Shown here piece after piece: positions 24,445-34,096 of a DNA stretch of 64,000 bases. Under the pieces are notes generated by a model. It did no database searches and had not been told where the DNA came from. It saw nothing but the letters and a program-made list of their open reading frames with translations. Position 1 is the first letter of the stretch, and each line of letters opens with the position of its first letter. The DNA comes from Actinoalloteichus hoggarensis (GTDB lineage: Bacteria; Actinomycetota; Actinomycetes; Mycobacteriales; Pseudonocardiaceae). Position numbers and translations under genes: made by a program. Location: contig NZ_CP022521.1 of NCBI RefSeq assembly GCF_002234535.1, positions 4,836,001 through 4,900,000 of the forward strand, written 5' to 3'.

Positions 24445-25361
24445 GCCTTGATCACCTTCGTCACGAGTGCGGTCAGGTCGTCGAGTTCGGCGGCGGTCAG
24501 GTCCGTCAACGGCGGTCGGACCGGGCCCGCGCCGCGGCCGACGGCGGTGAGCCCCGCCTTGACGATGGAGACCGCGTAGCCGGCGCGCCGGTTGCGAATC
24601 TCGAGGTAGGGCAGGACGAACTCGTTGAGCTTGCGGTAGACCGTCGCGGCGTCCCGCGCCCGCACCGCGTCGTAGAACTCGACGGCGAACTCCGGCACGA
24701 AGTTGAAGATGGCCGAGGAGTAGGTGGTGACGCCCATCTCCAGGTACGGCAGGGCGTAGGTCTCCGCCGTGGGCAGGCCGCCGATGGACAGCAGGCGGTC
24801 GCCGAGGCCCGCGTAGATGCGCGTCATCAGATCGACGTCGCCGATGCCGTCCTTGAAGCCGATGAAGTTGGGGCACTCGTCGGCGAGCCTGCGCACCGCG
24901 TCGTAGCCGAAGGCCGCGTTCGCGCGGTGGTAGACCACCACGCCCAGCGACGTGGCCTCGCAGACGGCCTTGACGTGGGCGACGAGGCCGTCCTGGGACA
25001 GCTCCGTCAGATACGGCGGCAGCAGGAACACGCCGTGCGCGCCCGCGGCCTCGGCGTCGCGGGCCATCGCGACGGCCTGGGCGGTGCCGTAGCCGGCCGG
25101 GGCGATCACGGGCCTGCCGTCGGGCGTGGCCGCGACGGCCGCGCGCACGATTCGGGCCACCTCGTCGGGGATGAGGGAGAAGAACTCGCCGGTGCCGCCC
25201 GCGGCGAAGACGCCCGAGGCGGCGAAGGTGCCGAGCCAGGCCACGTGCTCGCGGTAGCCGTCCTCGTCGAAGGCGAAGTCAGGTGTCGCGTGCGTGACCG
25301 GGAAGGTCAGCAGGCCAGTCCCGAGGACGGACCGCAGATCCTCTGGGGTGAACAGCGTCAT
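24441..25361 (-). CDS. kdgD: 5-dehydro-4-deoxyglucarate dehydratase
   Basis: A 306-residue DapA-family (beta/alpha)8 lyase that converts 5-dehydro-4-deoxy-D-glucarate to 2-oxoglutarate semialdehyde, CO2 and water. The GGTGEF motif is at 55-60, the catalytic Tyr in VVVYHRAN (144) and the Schiff-base Lys in [10 protein letters not shown] (170). The glucarate dehydratase that would supply its substrate is encoded at 38659-39948. It is the first gene of a two-gene operon and is divergent from a LysR regulator 113 bp away. Confidence 0.93.
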   Translation of the reverse strand: MTLFTPEDLRSVLGTGLLTFPVTHATPDFAFDEDGYREHVAWLGTFAASGVFAAGGTGEFFSLIPDEVARIVRAAVAATPDGRPVIAPAGYGTAQAVAMARDAEAAGAHGVFLLPPYLTELSQDGLVAHVKAVCEATSLGVVVYHRANAAFGYDAVRRLADECPNFIGFKDGIGDVDLMTRIYAGLGDRLLSIGGLPTAETYALPYLEMGVTTYSSAIFNFVPEFAVEFYDAVRARDAATVYRKLNEFVLPYLEIRNRRAGYAVSIVKAGLTAVGRGAGPVRPPLTDLTAAELDDLTALVTKVIKA

Positions 25362-25474
25362 GGCTCAGGCTCCAGTGTCGAGGGACTCCCGCCGAGGCTA
25401 AGGAGTTCGACCAATACCTGTCTAACACGATTTACGCATCGGTTGATACCTTCGGCGCATCGAGAGGAGGCCGG

Positions 25475-26365
25475 GTGGCCGCGCCGTTCACGTTGGATCA
25501 GCTTCGGGGCTTCGTCGCCGTGGTCGAGGAGGCTCATTTCGGCCGGGCCGCGGCACGACTGCGGATGACCCAGCCGCCGCTGAGCCGACAGGTGCAGAAG
25601 TTGGAGCGCTCACTCGGGGTGGAGCTGCTGGTCCGCACCGCGCGGGCCGTGATCCCCACGCAGGCGGGCGAGGCCTTCCTGACCGAGGCGCGTCGCATCC
25701 TGAGCCTGGTCGAGGCCGCGCCGCTGGCCGCCCAGCACGCCGCCGAGGGCACCACGGGTGTGCTGCGCATCGGGTTCACCGCCGTCTCCGCCCAGACGGT
25801 GCTCGGCAGCTGGATCAAGACGGCCGCCGTGCATCTGCCCGCCGTTCGGCTGTCCCTCACCGAGATGGTGACCAAGGACCAGGTCGAGGCGCTGCTCGCC
25901 GGGGAGCTGAGCGTCGGTCTCGCCAGGGGCGTGACGCCGACCGACGTGCTGAGCGTGCGGCGGGTGCACACCGAGAGCCTGATCCTGGCCTGCCCCGGCG
26001 ATCATCCGCTGACCCGCCTGGGCCGTCCGCCCCGGCTCGCCGACGTCGCCGAGCACGCCGTCATCGCCTACAGCCCCGTCGAGGCACGCTACCTGCACGA
26101 ACTCATCATCACGGTATTCCGCAACGCGGGTGTGGAGCCCCGTTATGTGCAGCGAGTCGGTCAGGTGCAGAGCCTGTTGGCGCTGGTGGACGCCGGCCTC
26201 GGCGTCGCGCTCGTGCCTCGGTCGTCCTCGCGGCTGCGCCTGCCGAATCTGGCGTTCACCGAGATCGCGGGGCTCGCGCCCGACCTGGTGGAGGCGCACT
26301 GCGTCTGGCGGACCGATCACGACGATCCGGCGTTGGACGCGCTGCTGCGGCTGACGGCTCCCTGA
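25475..26365 (+). CDS. LysR family regulator (likely of kdgD operon)
   Basis: A 296-residue LysR-type regulator. The N-terminal helix-turn-helix is canonical (FTLDQLRGFVAVVEEAHFGRAAARL, QPPLSRQVQKLERSLGVELL) with a periplasmic-binding-like effector domain after it. GTG 25475 has GAGAGGAGG upstream. It is divergent from kdgD, the usual arrangement for a pathway-specific LysR activator. The 113-bp gap contains two ATACC words 40 bp apart (CCAATACC and TTGATACC) that could belong to its operator. The ligand is presumably a glucarate pathway intermediate, by context only. Confidence 0.9.
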   Translation: MAAPFTLDQLRGFVAVVEEAHFGRAAARLRMTQPPLSRQVQKLERSLGVELLVRTARAVIPTQAGEAFLTEARRILSLVEAAPLAAQHAAEGTTGVLRIGFTAVSAQTVLGSWIKTAAVHLPAVRLSLTEMVTKDQVEALLAGELSVGLARGVTPTDVLSVRRVHTESLILACPGDHPLTRLGRPPRLADVAEHAVIAYSPVEARYLHELIITVFRNAGVEPRYVQRVGQVQSLLALVDAGLGVALVPRSSSRLRLPNLAFTEIAGLAPDLVEAHCVWRTDHDDPALDALLRLTAP

Positions 26366-26378
26366 TCTCGCCGAACTC

Positions 26379-26426
26379 TTGACGCTGTTGGGCGGCAGGC
26401 CTACGGTCTGTCTACCCATACAGACC
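26379..26426 (+). promoter_or_regulatory. Promoter with overlapping palindromic operator
   Basis: TTGACG (26379-26384), 17-bp spacer, TACGGT (26402-26407). A 22-bp element spans 26405-26426: GGTCTGT, eight bases, then ACAGACC as a perfect inverted repeat. It lies over the -10 and expected start site, so a repressor is likely. Its core GTCTACCCATACAGAC recurs (13 of 16 bases) upstream of gudD. A perfect TCTGGCGCCAGA palindrome follows at 26447-26458. Confidence 0.7.
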
Positions 26427-26497
26427 AAGTGCGCGTTTGTAGACACTCTGGCGCCAGATCGGCCCGATCAGCACCCACCACGACTCTCGGAGAGACG

Positions 26498-28078
26498 ATG
26501 TTGTCTTCCGTGCACCGCCCCGTCCACTCAGGACGGCTTCGAGCGAGGAGCGGTCTCGCCGCGATGTTGGTCGCGTGTGCCGCCACGACCGCCTGCACCG
26601 TGGCCAACAGCGACAGCACGGGCGACGCGGGCGAGGCCGGGGACTCCCTGCGCATCGTCCTCGACCAGGAGCCGCCCACACTCGAGCCCTGCGAGGCGTC
26701 GTTGACGTCCACCGGCGTGGTCACGCGATCGAACATCAGCGAGCCGCTCATCGAACGCGATCCGACGACCGGTGAACTGGAACCGCTGCTGGCCACCGCG
26801 TGGGAACAGGTCTCCGACACGGAATGGCGGATGGACGTCCGCGACGACGTCTCCTTCCACGACGGCGCCGCCTTCACCGCCGAGGACGCCGCGTTCTCGA
26901 TCGACCGGGCGGTCAACAACTCCGCGCTCGCGTGCAATGTGGACGGCTACGTCTTCGGCGATCAGGAGCTGGGCTTGGAGGTCGTCGACGACACGACCTT
27001 CACCATCACCACCGAGACGCCCGATCCGATCCTCCCCCTACGACTGAGCTTCATCGAGGTCGTCCCGCGCACCACCAGCACCGAGGCCAAGGTGCGGGAG
27101 CCGGTCGGCACGGGCCCGTACGCCGTCGCGGCCTGGGACACCGGCGTGTCCATCACCCTGCACCGCCACGAGGACTACTGGGGCGAGGCGCCGTCCTTCT
27201 CCCGAGTCCGCTACGTCTGGCGGACGGAGTCCAGCGTCCGCGCCGCGATGATCGCCACCGACGAGGCCGACCTCGCCACCGGGCTCAACCCCGAGGACGC
27301 CACGCCGGAGAACTCGCTGCCGTACCCGAACAACGAGACGACGGCGCTGCGGCTCGACGGGCGGGAGGCGCCGCTGGACGACATCCGGGTGCGGCGTGCG
27401 ATCGACCTGGCCATCGACCGCCACGGCATCGTCGACGCGCTCTTCGACGGCCAGGCCCTGCCCGCCGCGCAGCTGGTCCCGGAAGGCGTGGTCGGCCACA
27501 ACGCCGATCTCACCGTCGGCGAGGCCGATCCGGACACGGCCCGCGCACTGGTCGAGGAGGCCGCGGCCGACGGAGTCCCGGTCGATCGCGAGATCACGTT
27601 GATCGCTCGCAACGGCCAGTTCCCCAAGGTGGCCGAGACGGCCGAGGCCCTCCAGTACCAGCTGTCCCAGGTCGGCCTGTCGGTGCGCATCCAGATGGCC
27701 GACACCGCCGCCCATCTGGAGTATCAGCTCCGTCCCTTCCCCGAGGACGTCGGTCCCGTCGCACTGCTGATCATGCACGGCAACCAGGCTGGCGACGCCG
27801 GATTCACCACGAGCCAGTACCTGCTCTCCGACGGTCCACAGTCGACCTTCGGCACCCCGGAGCTGGACGAGCGGATCGCCGAGGCGGATCAGGCCGCCGA
27901 CGACGACCGGCAGGACGCCTTCGCGGGGGTCTTCGCCGAACAGAACGAGTCTCTGGCGCAGTACGCCTACCTCGCGCACATGCAGGGGCTGCTGGGCATC
28001 TCCCCTCGGGTCTCCTACGAGCCGAACTCCGCCACCGGTGACGAGCTGCGGCTCGCCGACGTCCGGCCCGAGCGCTGA
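26498..28078 (+). CDS. ABC importer solute-binding protein (SBP_bac_5)
   Basis: A 526-residue exported binding protein of the dipeptide/opine cluster. A signal peptide (RSGLAAMLVACAATTAC) probably ends at a lipoprotein Cys, though the -3 residue is atypical. Family features include LRIVLDQEPPTLEPCEA, ISEPLIERDPTTGELEPLLA and HDGAAFTAEDAAFSIDRA. ATG 26498 has GGAGAG 4 nt upstream and is preferred over an upstream GTG. It heads a five-gene importer operon plus a TauE permease and is placed between kdgD and gudD, so a glucarate-like or related acid is a reasonable ligand. That is inference. Confidence 0.92.
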   Translation: MLSSVHRPVHSGRLRARSGLAAMLVACAATTACTVANSDSTGDAGEAGDSLRIVLDQEPPTLEPCEASLTSTGVVTRSNISEPLIERDPTTGELEPLLATAWEQVSDTEWRMDVRDDVSFHDGAAFTAEDAAFSIDRAVNNSALACNVDGYVFGDQELGLEVVDDTTFTITTETPDPILPLRLSFIEVVPRTTSTEAKVREPVGTGPYAVAAWDTGVSITLHRHEDYWGEAPSFSRVRYVWRTESSVRAAMIATDEADLATGLNPEDATPENSLPYPNNETTALRLDGREAPLDDIRVRRAIDLAIDRHGIVDALFDGQALPAAQLVPEGVVGHNADLTVGEADPDTARALVEEAAADGVPVDREITLIARNGQFPKVAETAEALQYQLSQVGLSVRIQMADTAAHLEYQLRPFPEDVGPVALLIMHGNQAGDAGFTTSQYLLSDGPQSTFGTPELDERIAEADQAADDDRQDAFAGVFAEQNESLAQYAYLAHMQGLLGISPRVSYEPNSATGDELRLADVRPER

Positions 28079-28089
28079 GAGGACTCACC

Positions 28090-29019
28090 ATGCTGACGTT
28101 CCTGCGCAAGCGCATCATCTCCAGCGCCGTCCCGCTGGTGGTCGTCGTCTTCGGCGTCTTCCTCCTCGCCCGGCTCACCGGCGATCCGACCAACCTCTAT
28201 CTGCCGGTCAGCGCGACGGCCGAACAGCGTGCCGAGTTCGCCGCCGCCAACGGGTTCGACCAGCCGATCCACGTCCAGCTCTGGGACTACCTCGGCCAGG
28301 TGCTCCGCTTCGACTTCGGCGTCTCGCTGCGCACGGGGCAGCCTGCGGGCGACATGGTGCTCGCGGCGTTCCCCGCCACGCTCCAGCTCGCCGCCGTCAC
28401 GATGCTCATCGCGATCGTCGGCGCCGTGCTGCTGGGCAGCCTGGCCGCCTACCGGCCGAACTCCCCCGCCGACCGTTCGGCCAGCTTCCTGTCGATGACC
28501 GCCGCCAGCATCCCGGACTTCTGGTTCGCCATCATGGGCGTGCTGATCCTCGGCGTCGGACTGGAGTGGCTGCCCACCTCGGGCGTCGACGGCGGCATCG
28601 AGGTGTGGATCCTGCCGATCGCGACGCTGCTCATCCGCCCCTTCGGCGTGCTGGTGCAGGTGGTGCGGGGCGCGATGGTCGCCGCGCTGGCCGCGCCGTA
28701 CGTGAAGGTGGCCCGCAGCAAGGGCGCCAGTGAACCGAGGGTGGTGTTCGGTCACGCCCTGCGCAACGCGTCGGTGCCCGCACTGACCGTGGCCGGTGAT
28801 CTCACCATCGGCCTGGTCAACGGGGCCGTGGTCGTCGAGACGATCTTCGGCTGGCCGGGCATCGGCAAACTGATGATCGACTCGATCCTGCAGCGCGACT
28901 TCGCCGTCCTCCAGACCGCGGTGCTGCTGACCGCCGTCACGATCTTCGTCCTGAACATCCTGATCGACGTCTGCTACGCCCTGCTCGACAACCGCGTCCG
29001 CCAGACCGTCCCCGCCTGA
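28090..29019 (+). CDS. ABC importer permease, DppB type
   Basis: A 309-residue six-helix permease. MLTFLRKRIISSAVPLVVVVFGV and LTGDPTNLYLP match the DppB start; the coupling loop is VARSKGASEPRVVFGHALRN. The ATG at 28090 follows the binding-protein stop by 11 bp, with GAGAGGA upstream. Partner of the DppC-type gene that follows 17 bp later. Confidence 0.93.
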   Translation: MLTFLRKRIISSAVPLVVVVFGVFLLARLTGDPTNLYLPVSATAEQRAEFAAANGFDQPIHVQLWDYLGQVLRFDFGVSLRTGQPAGDMVLAAFPATLQLAAVTMLIAIVGAVLLGSLAAYRPNSPADRSASFLSMTAASIPDFWFAIMGVLILGVGLEWLPTSGVDGGIEVWILPIATLLIRPFGVLVQVVRGAMVAALAAPYVKVARSKGASEPRVVFGHALRNASVPALTVAGDLTIGLVNGAVVVETIFGWPGIGKLMIDSILQRDFAVLQTAVLLTAVTIFVLNILIDVCYALLDNRVRQTVPA

Positions 29020-29036
29020 GGAAGGAGCCACTCTCG

Positions 29037-29999
29037 ATGACCGAGTCTCTCGACGACCAGGCCCGGGACGGCGCGGCCGCGCCCCACGCCCGGCGCCGCA
29101 CCCGATGGTGGACCCTGCTCGGGCGGGACCGCTTCGCCGCCGTCGCCGCCGTGCTGCTCGGCGGGATCGTGCTGGTCTCGGCCACGTCGCCGCTGTTCCT
29201 CGGCGATCGAGCCGTGCGCCAGGACCTCGGTGACTCGCTGCGCCCGCCGTCCTTCGACCACGGCTTCTTCGGTCTGCTCGGCACCGACGTCCTCGGCCGC
29301 AGCGTGCTGGCCCGCCTGATCGAGGCGGGCAGCACCACCCTCTCCGTCGCCGTCCCCGCGGTCCTGCTCTCACTGCTGATCGGCTCCGCGTGGGGCATGT
29401 GGGCCGGTTACAGCGGCGGCTGGCGGGAGAACGTCTCGATGCGCGTCGCCGACGTCATCCTCAGCTTCCCCTCGCTGCTGCTCGCGGTGGTGGTGCTGTA
29501 CGTGTTCGAACCCAGCGCGGCCAACATCGTGGCCATCCTCGCCGTGGCACGCATCCCCGTCTATCTGCGTACCGCCCGCGCCGAGGCGGCGGAGTTGAAG
29601 AGCAGGCTCTTCGTCGACGCCGCGCGCACCTTCGGCACCAGGACCGGGCCGACCCTCCTCCGACACGTCGCACCGATCGCCCTGCCCACCCTGCTCACCG
29701 TCGCGACCCTGGACTTCTGCTTCGTGATGCTCACGGAGTCGTCGCTGAGCTTCCTGGGCATCGGCATTCAGCCGCCCGACGTCAGCTGGGGCCTGATGGT
29801 CGCCCAGGGCAGACAGTATCTCCAGACGGCCTGGTGGATCGCCGTGCTGCCCGGCATCGCGATCGTGATCACCACCGTCTCCGCCACCATCCTCGCCGCC
29901 TGGGTCCGCCTCGCCACCGACCCGGGTCAGCGGTGGCGGCTCACCCTGCCGCGCCGCAGGCGTGGTGCCGGACCCGCCGCCCCGGAGGTCACCGCATGA
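29037..29999 (+). CDS. ABC importer permease, DppC type
   Basis: A 320-residue partner permease. The DppC signature is LLGTDVLGRSVLARLI near residue 85; the coupling loop is in DAARTFGTRTGPTLLRHVAP and the C-terminal SSLSFLGIGIQPPDVSWG is typical. AAGGAG lies upstream of ATG 29037. Its stop overlaps the next ATG (ATGA). Confidence 0.93.
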   Translation: MTESLDDQARDGAAAPHARRRTRWWTLLGRDRFAAVAAVLLGGIVLVSATSPLFLGDRAVRQDLGDSLRPPSFDHGFFGLLGTDVLGRSVLARLIEAGSTTLSVAVPAVLLSLLIGSAWGMWAGYSGGWRENVSMRVADVILSFPSLLLAVVVLYVFEPSAANIVAILAVARIPVYLRTARAEAAELKSRLFVDAARTFGTRTGPTLLRHVAPIALPTLLTVATLDFCFVMLTESSLSFLGIGIQPPDVSWGLMVAQGRQYLQTAWWIAVLPGIAIVITTVSATILAAWVRLATDPGQRWRLTLPRRRRGAGPAAPEVTA

Positions 30000-31024
30000 G
30001 CGTCCCGAGCCGTTCCGCGTCTCCCGACCGCCCGCAGCCCAGGACGGGCGCCGCGGCGCTGGAGGTCGATCGACTGTGCGTCGACCTGCGCACCGCCGCG
30101 GGCGAGGTCCGCGCCGTCGACGAGGTCAGCTTCGCCGCCCACTCCGGGCGGACGCTGGCCCTGCTCGGCGAGTCCGGCTGCGGGAAGTCCATCACCGCCC
30201 AGGCGATCGTCGGCCTCCTCGATCCGGTCGCCGAGGTCAGCGGCGGCTCGGTTCGCGTCGCGGGCACCGACGTCGTCGGGCTCGACCGACGCGGCAGGCG
30301 GAGGCTGGCCGGTCCGACGCTGTCGATCGTCTTCCAGGACGCGTTGACCGCGATGAACCCGGTGCAGACCGTCGGCGCCCAGCTCGGCGAGCCGTTCCGC
30401 ATCCATCAGGGCGCGTCCCGGCGCGAGGCCCGGCAGAAGGCCGTGGAGCTGATGGAGCTCGTCGGCATCCCGGAACCACACGTCCGCGCGCGCTCGTATC
30501 CGCACCAGTTCTCCGGCGGCATGCGGCAACGCCTGCTGATCGCGATGGCCGTCGCGTTGAACCCGTCGGTGCTGATCGCCGACGAGCCGACCACCGCGCT
30601 CGACGTCACGGTGCAGGCCCAGATCATGCGGCTGCTCAGGGACCTCCAGTCCCAGCAGGACATGGCGGTCGTGCTGATCACGCACGATCTCGCGGTGGTC
30701 GCCGAGCACGCCGACGACGTCGCGATCATGTACGCGGGCCGCGTCGTCGAGACCGGGCTGGTGAGCGAGGTCTTCGCCCGTCCGCGCCACCCGTACACCC
30801 GCGGCCTGCTCGACTCCGTCCCGGAGCGGGTCGCCAAGGGGGAGCGACTTCCGTCGGTGCCGGGCAGCCCACCGCAGCTCAGCGACGTGCCCACCGGCTG
30901 CGTGTTCCAGGCGCGCTGCCCGATGGCCCGGGACCGCTGCGTCGAGGAACGCCCGGTGCTCGCCCCCACCGGCCCCGGCCGCGCCGCCGCGTGCCACTTC
31001 TCGGAGGAGCTCGCCAGTGTCTGA
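29996..31024 (+). CDS. ABC importer ATPase, DppD type
   Basis: A 342-residue ATPase. Walker A is GESGCGKS, the Q-loop [11 protein letters not shown], the signature FSGGMRQR, Walker [13 protein letters not shown] and the switch His is in LITHD. The C-terminal oligopeptide-transporter domain is complete, with the four-Cys pattern [14 protein letters not shown] and a final CHF. It overlaps the upstream permease by 4 bp and the next ATPase by 8 bp. Confidence 0.93.
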   Translation: MSVPSRSASPDRPQPRTGAAALEVDRLCVDLRTAAGEVRAVDEVSFAAHSGRTLALLGESGCGKSITAQAIVGLLDPVAEVSGGSVRVAGTDVVGLDRRGRRRLAGPTLSIVFQDALTAMNPVQTVGAQLGEPFRIHQGASRREARQKAVELMELVGIPEPHVRARSYPHQFSGGMRQRLLIAMAVALNPSVLIADEPTTALDVTVQAQIMRLLRDLQSQQDMAVVLITHDLAVVAEHADDVAIMYAGRVVETGLVSEVFARPRHPYTRGLLDSVPERVAKGERLPSVPGSPPQLSDVPTGCVFQARCPMARDRCVEERPVLAPTGPGRAAACHFSEELASV

Positions 31025-32174
31025 GACCGTCACCCTCCCCCGCCGCTGGGCCGCGGACCGAGGCCCGCTGCTCTCGGCGACCGGAGTCACCAAGACCTTC
31101 CGCGTCGCCCGCAACAACGCGGGGCACAACCGGCTGACGGCGTTGGACGGCGTCGACCTGCAATTGAACCGAGGCGAGACCCTCGGTCTCGTCGGCGAGT
31201 CCGGGTGCGGCAAGTCCACGCTCGCGCGGGTCCTGCTGCTCCTCGAGCGGCCGGACTCCGGCGAGATCCGGTTCGACGGCGTCGATCCCTTCGCGTTGAA
31301 GGGTCGGGAGCTGCTGGCGTGGCGTCGCCGGGTGCAGATGGTCTTCCAGGACCCGTACGCCTCGCTCAACGCCCGGATGACGGCCGCCGACATCATCGCC
31401 GAGCCGTGGCGCACGCACCGGGACGTGATGCCGACGGCCGCCGCCCGCGCCGCGCGGGTCCGCGAGCTGCTCGACCTCGTCGGGCTGCGGGAGGGCGACG
31501 CCGAGCGCTATCCGCAGGAGTTCTCCGGCGGGCAGCGCCAGCGGATCGGCATCGCCAGGGCTCTCGCGCTCGACCCGGAGATCATCGTCTGCGACGAGCC
31601 GGTGTCCGCGCTGGACCTGTCGGTGCAGGCCCAGGTGTTGAACCTGCTGACCGATCTGCGACAGCAGCTCGGCGTCTCGTACGTCTTCATCTCCCATGAC
31701 CTGTCGGTGGTGCGGCACGTCGCCGACCGGGTGTCGGTGATGTATCTCGGGAAGGTCGTCGAACAGGGACCGACCGAGGACGTCTTCGATCGCCCGCTGC
31801 ATCCGTACACGGCGGCGCTGATGTCCGCCGCGCCCACGCTCGACCGGGCGGAGGGGCGGAGCCGCAGGCGCATCCTGTTGGAGGGCGAGGTGCCCTCGCC
31901 GCTGAATCCGCCGTCCGGGTGTCGGTTCCGCACGCGGTGTCCGTATGCGGTGGCGCGCTGTGCGGAGGTGGAGCCCGCGGCGGTCACGGCGGAACCGAAA
32001 CCGAGCGGCGCGGGGGCGAGCGGCACCGGGTCGAGCGGCCCGGCGGCGGCAGGCACGGCGACGCCGGCCACGGGTTCCACAGCGGCCCCGGCCGCGGCGG
32101 GCGCACCTCACGTCGAGCACCTCGGCCTCTGTCACTTTCCCCTGGACGCCTCGGGTGCGCCCATGCACTCGTGA
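31017..32174 (+). CDS. ABC importer ATPase, DppF type
   Basis: A 385-residue ATPase: Walker A GESGCGKS, signature FSGGQRQR, Walker [13 protein letters not shown], switch His in FISHD. The Cys domain ([14 protein letters not shown]) is split from its last Cys (GLCHFPLD) by a ~55-residue low-complexity Gly/Ala/Thr/Pro stretch (31980-32110), longer than usual in the family. The GTG at 31017 overlaps the previous gene by 8 bp; the stop overlaps the TauE start by 4 bp. Confidence 0.92.
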   Translation: MSETVTLPRRWAADRGPLLSATGVTKTFRVARNNAGHNRLTALDGVDLQLNRGETLGLVGESGCGKSTLARVLLLLERPDSGEIRFDGVDPFALKGRELLAWRRRVQMVFQDPYASLNARMTAADIIAEPWRTHRDVMPTAAARAARVRELLDLVGLREGDAERYPQEFSGGQRQRIGIARALALDPEIIVCDEPVSALDLSVQAQVLNLLTDLRQQLGVSYVFISHDLSVVRHVADRVSVMYLGKVVEQGPTEDVFDRPLHPYTAALMSAAPTLDRAEGRSRRRILLEGEVPSPLNPPSGCRFRTRCPYAVARCAEVEPAAVTAEPKPSGAGASGTGSSGPAAAGTATPATGSTAAPAAAGAPHVEHLGLCHFPLDASGAPMHS

Positions 32175-32887
32175 GCGGCTGGGAGCTGGCCCTGCTCGGC
32201 GTGGTCGTGCTGGTCGGCGCCTTCCTCCAGGCGTCCATCGGCTTCGGCCTGGGAATGCTGGCCGGGCCGGTGATGGCGCTGGTCGAGCCCGCGCTGGTCC
32301 CGGCGGGAGTGATGCTGCTGGCCACCGGGGTCACCGCCGCCACGGTGGTATTAGAGCGCGAGCACCTCGATCTGCGGGGCGCCGGCTGGGCGCTGCTGGG
32401 TCGGGTGCCGGGAGTGGTCGCGGGGGCGGCGCTGGTGGCCGTGCTGCCGACGCGGGCGCTGAGCCTGTTCCTGGCCGCCGTCGTGCTGTTCGGCGTCTAC
32501 TGCACGGTGCGGGGGTTCGCGCCCCGTCCCACCAGGACGGCGGTCGTGGCGGCCGGGGCCGCCTCCGGGTTGATGGGCACCGCGACCTCCATCGGCGGAC
32601 CCCCGATGGCGCTGGTGTGGCAGAGCAAGGTCGGGCCCGCGCTGCGGGGCACGATGGGGGCGTTCTTCCTGGTCGGCTCGGTGATGAGCCTCCTCGCGCT
32701 GACCGTGGCCGGGCAGGTCACCGGTGAGGTCGTCGGTCACACCGCGCTGCTGCTGCCCGCCGCCGCGCTGGGGATGCTGGTGTCCCGCCCGCTGGCCCGG
32801 CGACTCGACGTGCGCCGCGTCCGCTACGTCGTGTTGACGGTGTCGGTGGTGGGGGCGGTGATCCTGATCGTCCAGCAGTTCGTCTGA
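32171..32887 (+). CDS. TauE/SafE family membrane permease
   Basis: A 238-residue integral membrane protein with about seven to eight helices, of the TauE/SafE family (proposed exporters of sulfite, sulfoacetate or other anions). Motifs are ASIGFGLGMLAGPVMAL in the first repeat and GTATSIGGPPMALVWQ in the second. The GTG start overlaps the stop of the ATPase gene (GTGA), so it is translationally coupled to an importer, an unusual partnership. It may export an anion released from the imported compound; that is inference. Confidence 0.9.
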   Translation: MSGWELALLGVVVLVGAFLQASIGFGLGMLAGPVMALVEPALVPAGVMLLATGVTAATVVLEREHLDLRGAGWALLGRVPGVVAGAALVAVLPTRALSLFLAAVVLFGVYCTVRGFAPRPTRTAVVAAGAASGLMGTATSIGGPPMALVWQSKVGPALRGTMGAFFLVGSVMSLLALTVAGQVTGEVVGHTALLLPAAALGMLVSRPLARRLDVRRVRYVVLTVSVVGAVILIVQQFV

Positions 32888-33062
32888 TCGCGGGTCGCGT
32901 CGTCTGATCGCGCGCCGCCTCGGCGGTGGTCGTGGGCCGCATCGAGCGGCCCGCGACTCGCGCGACCGGGACCCGCCCAGGCTCGGCCGGCGCCGCCTGC
33001 CGTCTTCTCCGACCGGGAGGATCCGGCGGCGCCGAGGACCACGGCCGCGTTGGATCCTCGGT

Positions 33063-33614
33063 ATGCGACCCGAGCCGGGACAGGTACTGCACTTCTCCGA
33101 GAATCCGTCGATCACGAGGTTCGTTCCTCATGTCGCCGCGACGGCGCGCCAGGCGGAGGCCTACGTCTGGGCGGTGGACGCGGCCTGCGCCCCGGACTAC
33201 TGGTTTCCCCGCGCGTGTCCTCGTGCGATGGCGTGGAGGCTGCCCACGACCTCGGCCGCGGACCGGGACCGCATCCTCGGTCCGGGCGGCGGCGACCGGG
33301 TCCACGTGATCGAGTACCGGCAGGTCGCGGCGTTCCTCAGCGTCGACCTGTACGCCTATCGCTTCGACGCGCAGCCCTTCCGCCCCTTCGGGGAGCCCGC
33401 TCCGAGCGCGATGGTCGCGGTCGAGGCCGTGGAGCCGCTGGGCCCGCCGGAGCCGGTCGGGAATCTCCTCGAGCTGCATCGCGCCGCGGGCATCCAGCTT
33501 CGGGTGCTCGACGACCTGTGGGGCTTCTGGGACGCGGTCGTGCGAAGCACTCTCGGCTTCAGCGGCATCCGACTGCGCAATGCCGCCCCGCGGCGGGGTG
33601 ACGCGGACGACTGA
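33063..33614 (+). CDS. DUF6886-like hypothetical protein
   Basis: A 183-residue soluble protein. The start LHFSENPSITRFVPHVAAT followed by AYVWAVDAACAPDYWFPRACPR is characteristic of a conserved actinobacterial/bacillar family I recall as DUF6886, and later VHVIEYRQVAAFLSVDLYAYRF fits. No catalytic activity is known to me. It is probably monocistronic; upstream is a 175-bp gap after the TauE gene with no clear promoter. Confidence 0.8.
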   Translation: MRPEPGQVLHFSENPSITRFVPHVAATARQAEAYVWAVDAACAPDYWFPRACPRAMAWRLPTTSAADRDRILGPGGGDRVHVIEYRQVAAFLSVDLYAYRFDAQPFRPFGEPAPSAMVAVEAVEPLGPPEPVGNLLELHRAAGIQLRVLDDLWGFWDAVVRSTLGFSGIRLRNAAPRRGDADD

Positions 33615-33695
33615 TCGACCGTGACTCCGCAGGCGCGGCGCGGCTGACCGGCCCCATCGCTGCCCGGTCAGGATGTCCGCCACCGCGCCGAGGGG

Positions 33696-33756
33696 TTGCG
33701 CCGGATTCCCTCGCCTCTTATAGTCAACCTTTCTGTTGAACAACAGATTGGTTGAC
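33696..33756 (+). promoter_or_regulatory. Promoter with nested palindromic ArsR operator
   Basis: TTGCGC (33696-33701), 17-bp spacer, TATAGT (33719-33724). Directly downstream is a 34-bp nested inverted repeat: GTCAACC (33723-33729) pairs with GGTTGAC (33750-33756), and inside it CTGTTG pairs with CAACAG. The operator runs from the -10 to the start codon of the ArsR-type gene, so autorepression is likely. Confidence 0.75.
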
Positions 33757-33757
33757 A

Positions 33758-34096
33758 ATGATGTCCGTCGAGGAGGAGCGGCTGAACCGGGCGTTCACGG
33801 CGTTGGGCGATCCCGTGCGCCGGGCGCTGATCGCCCGGCTGTCCCGAGGTGACGCGACGGTGAACGAACTCGCCGAGCCGTTCCCGATCACCAAGCAGGC
33901 CGTCTCCCGACACATCCAGGTGTTGGAGGCCGCCGGGCTGATCACCCGAAGCCGCGAGGGTCAACGCCGCCCGTGTCACCTCGATCCGGCCGCGTTGGAG
34001 GCGCTGACGAGCTGGATCGACACCTACCGCCTGATCGTCGAGCGACGCCACCGTCTGCTCGACGCCGTACTGGACAGCCTTGAGGAGCAGGAATGA
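33758..34096 (+). CDS. ArsR family winged-helix regulator
   Basis: A 112-residue repressor: GDPVRRALIARLSRGDATVNEL, then FPITKQAVSRHIQVLEAAGLI (recognition helix) and RSREGQRRPCHLDP. This subgroup, found beside SRPBCC/AHSA1 genes, lacks metal-site cysteines and is not a classical metal sensor. ATG 33758 is chosen; ATG 33761 and TTG 33752 are alternatives. Its stop overlaps the start of the SRPBCC-RibD gene by 4 bp, forming a two-gene operon under the nested operator. Confidence 0.9.
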   Translation: MMSVEEERLNRAFTALGDPVRRALIARLSRGDATVNELAEPFPITKQAVSRHIQVLEAAGLITRSREGQRRPCHLDPAALEALTSWIDTYRLIVERRHRLLDAVLDSLEEQE

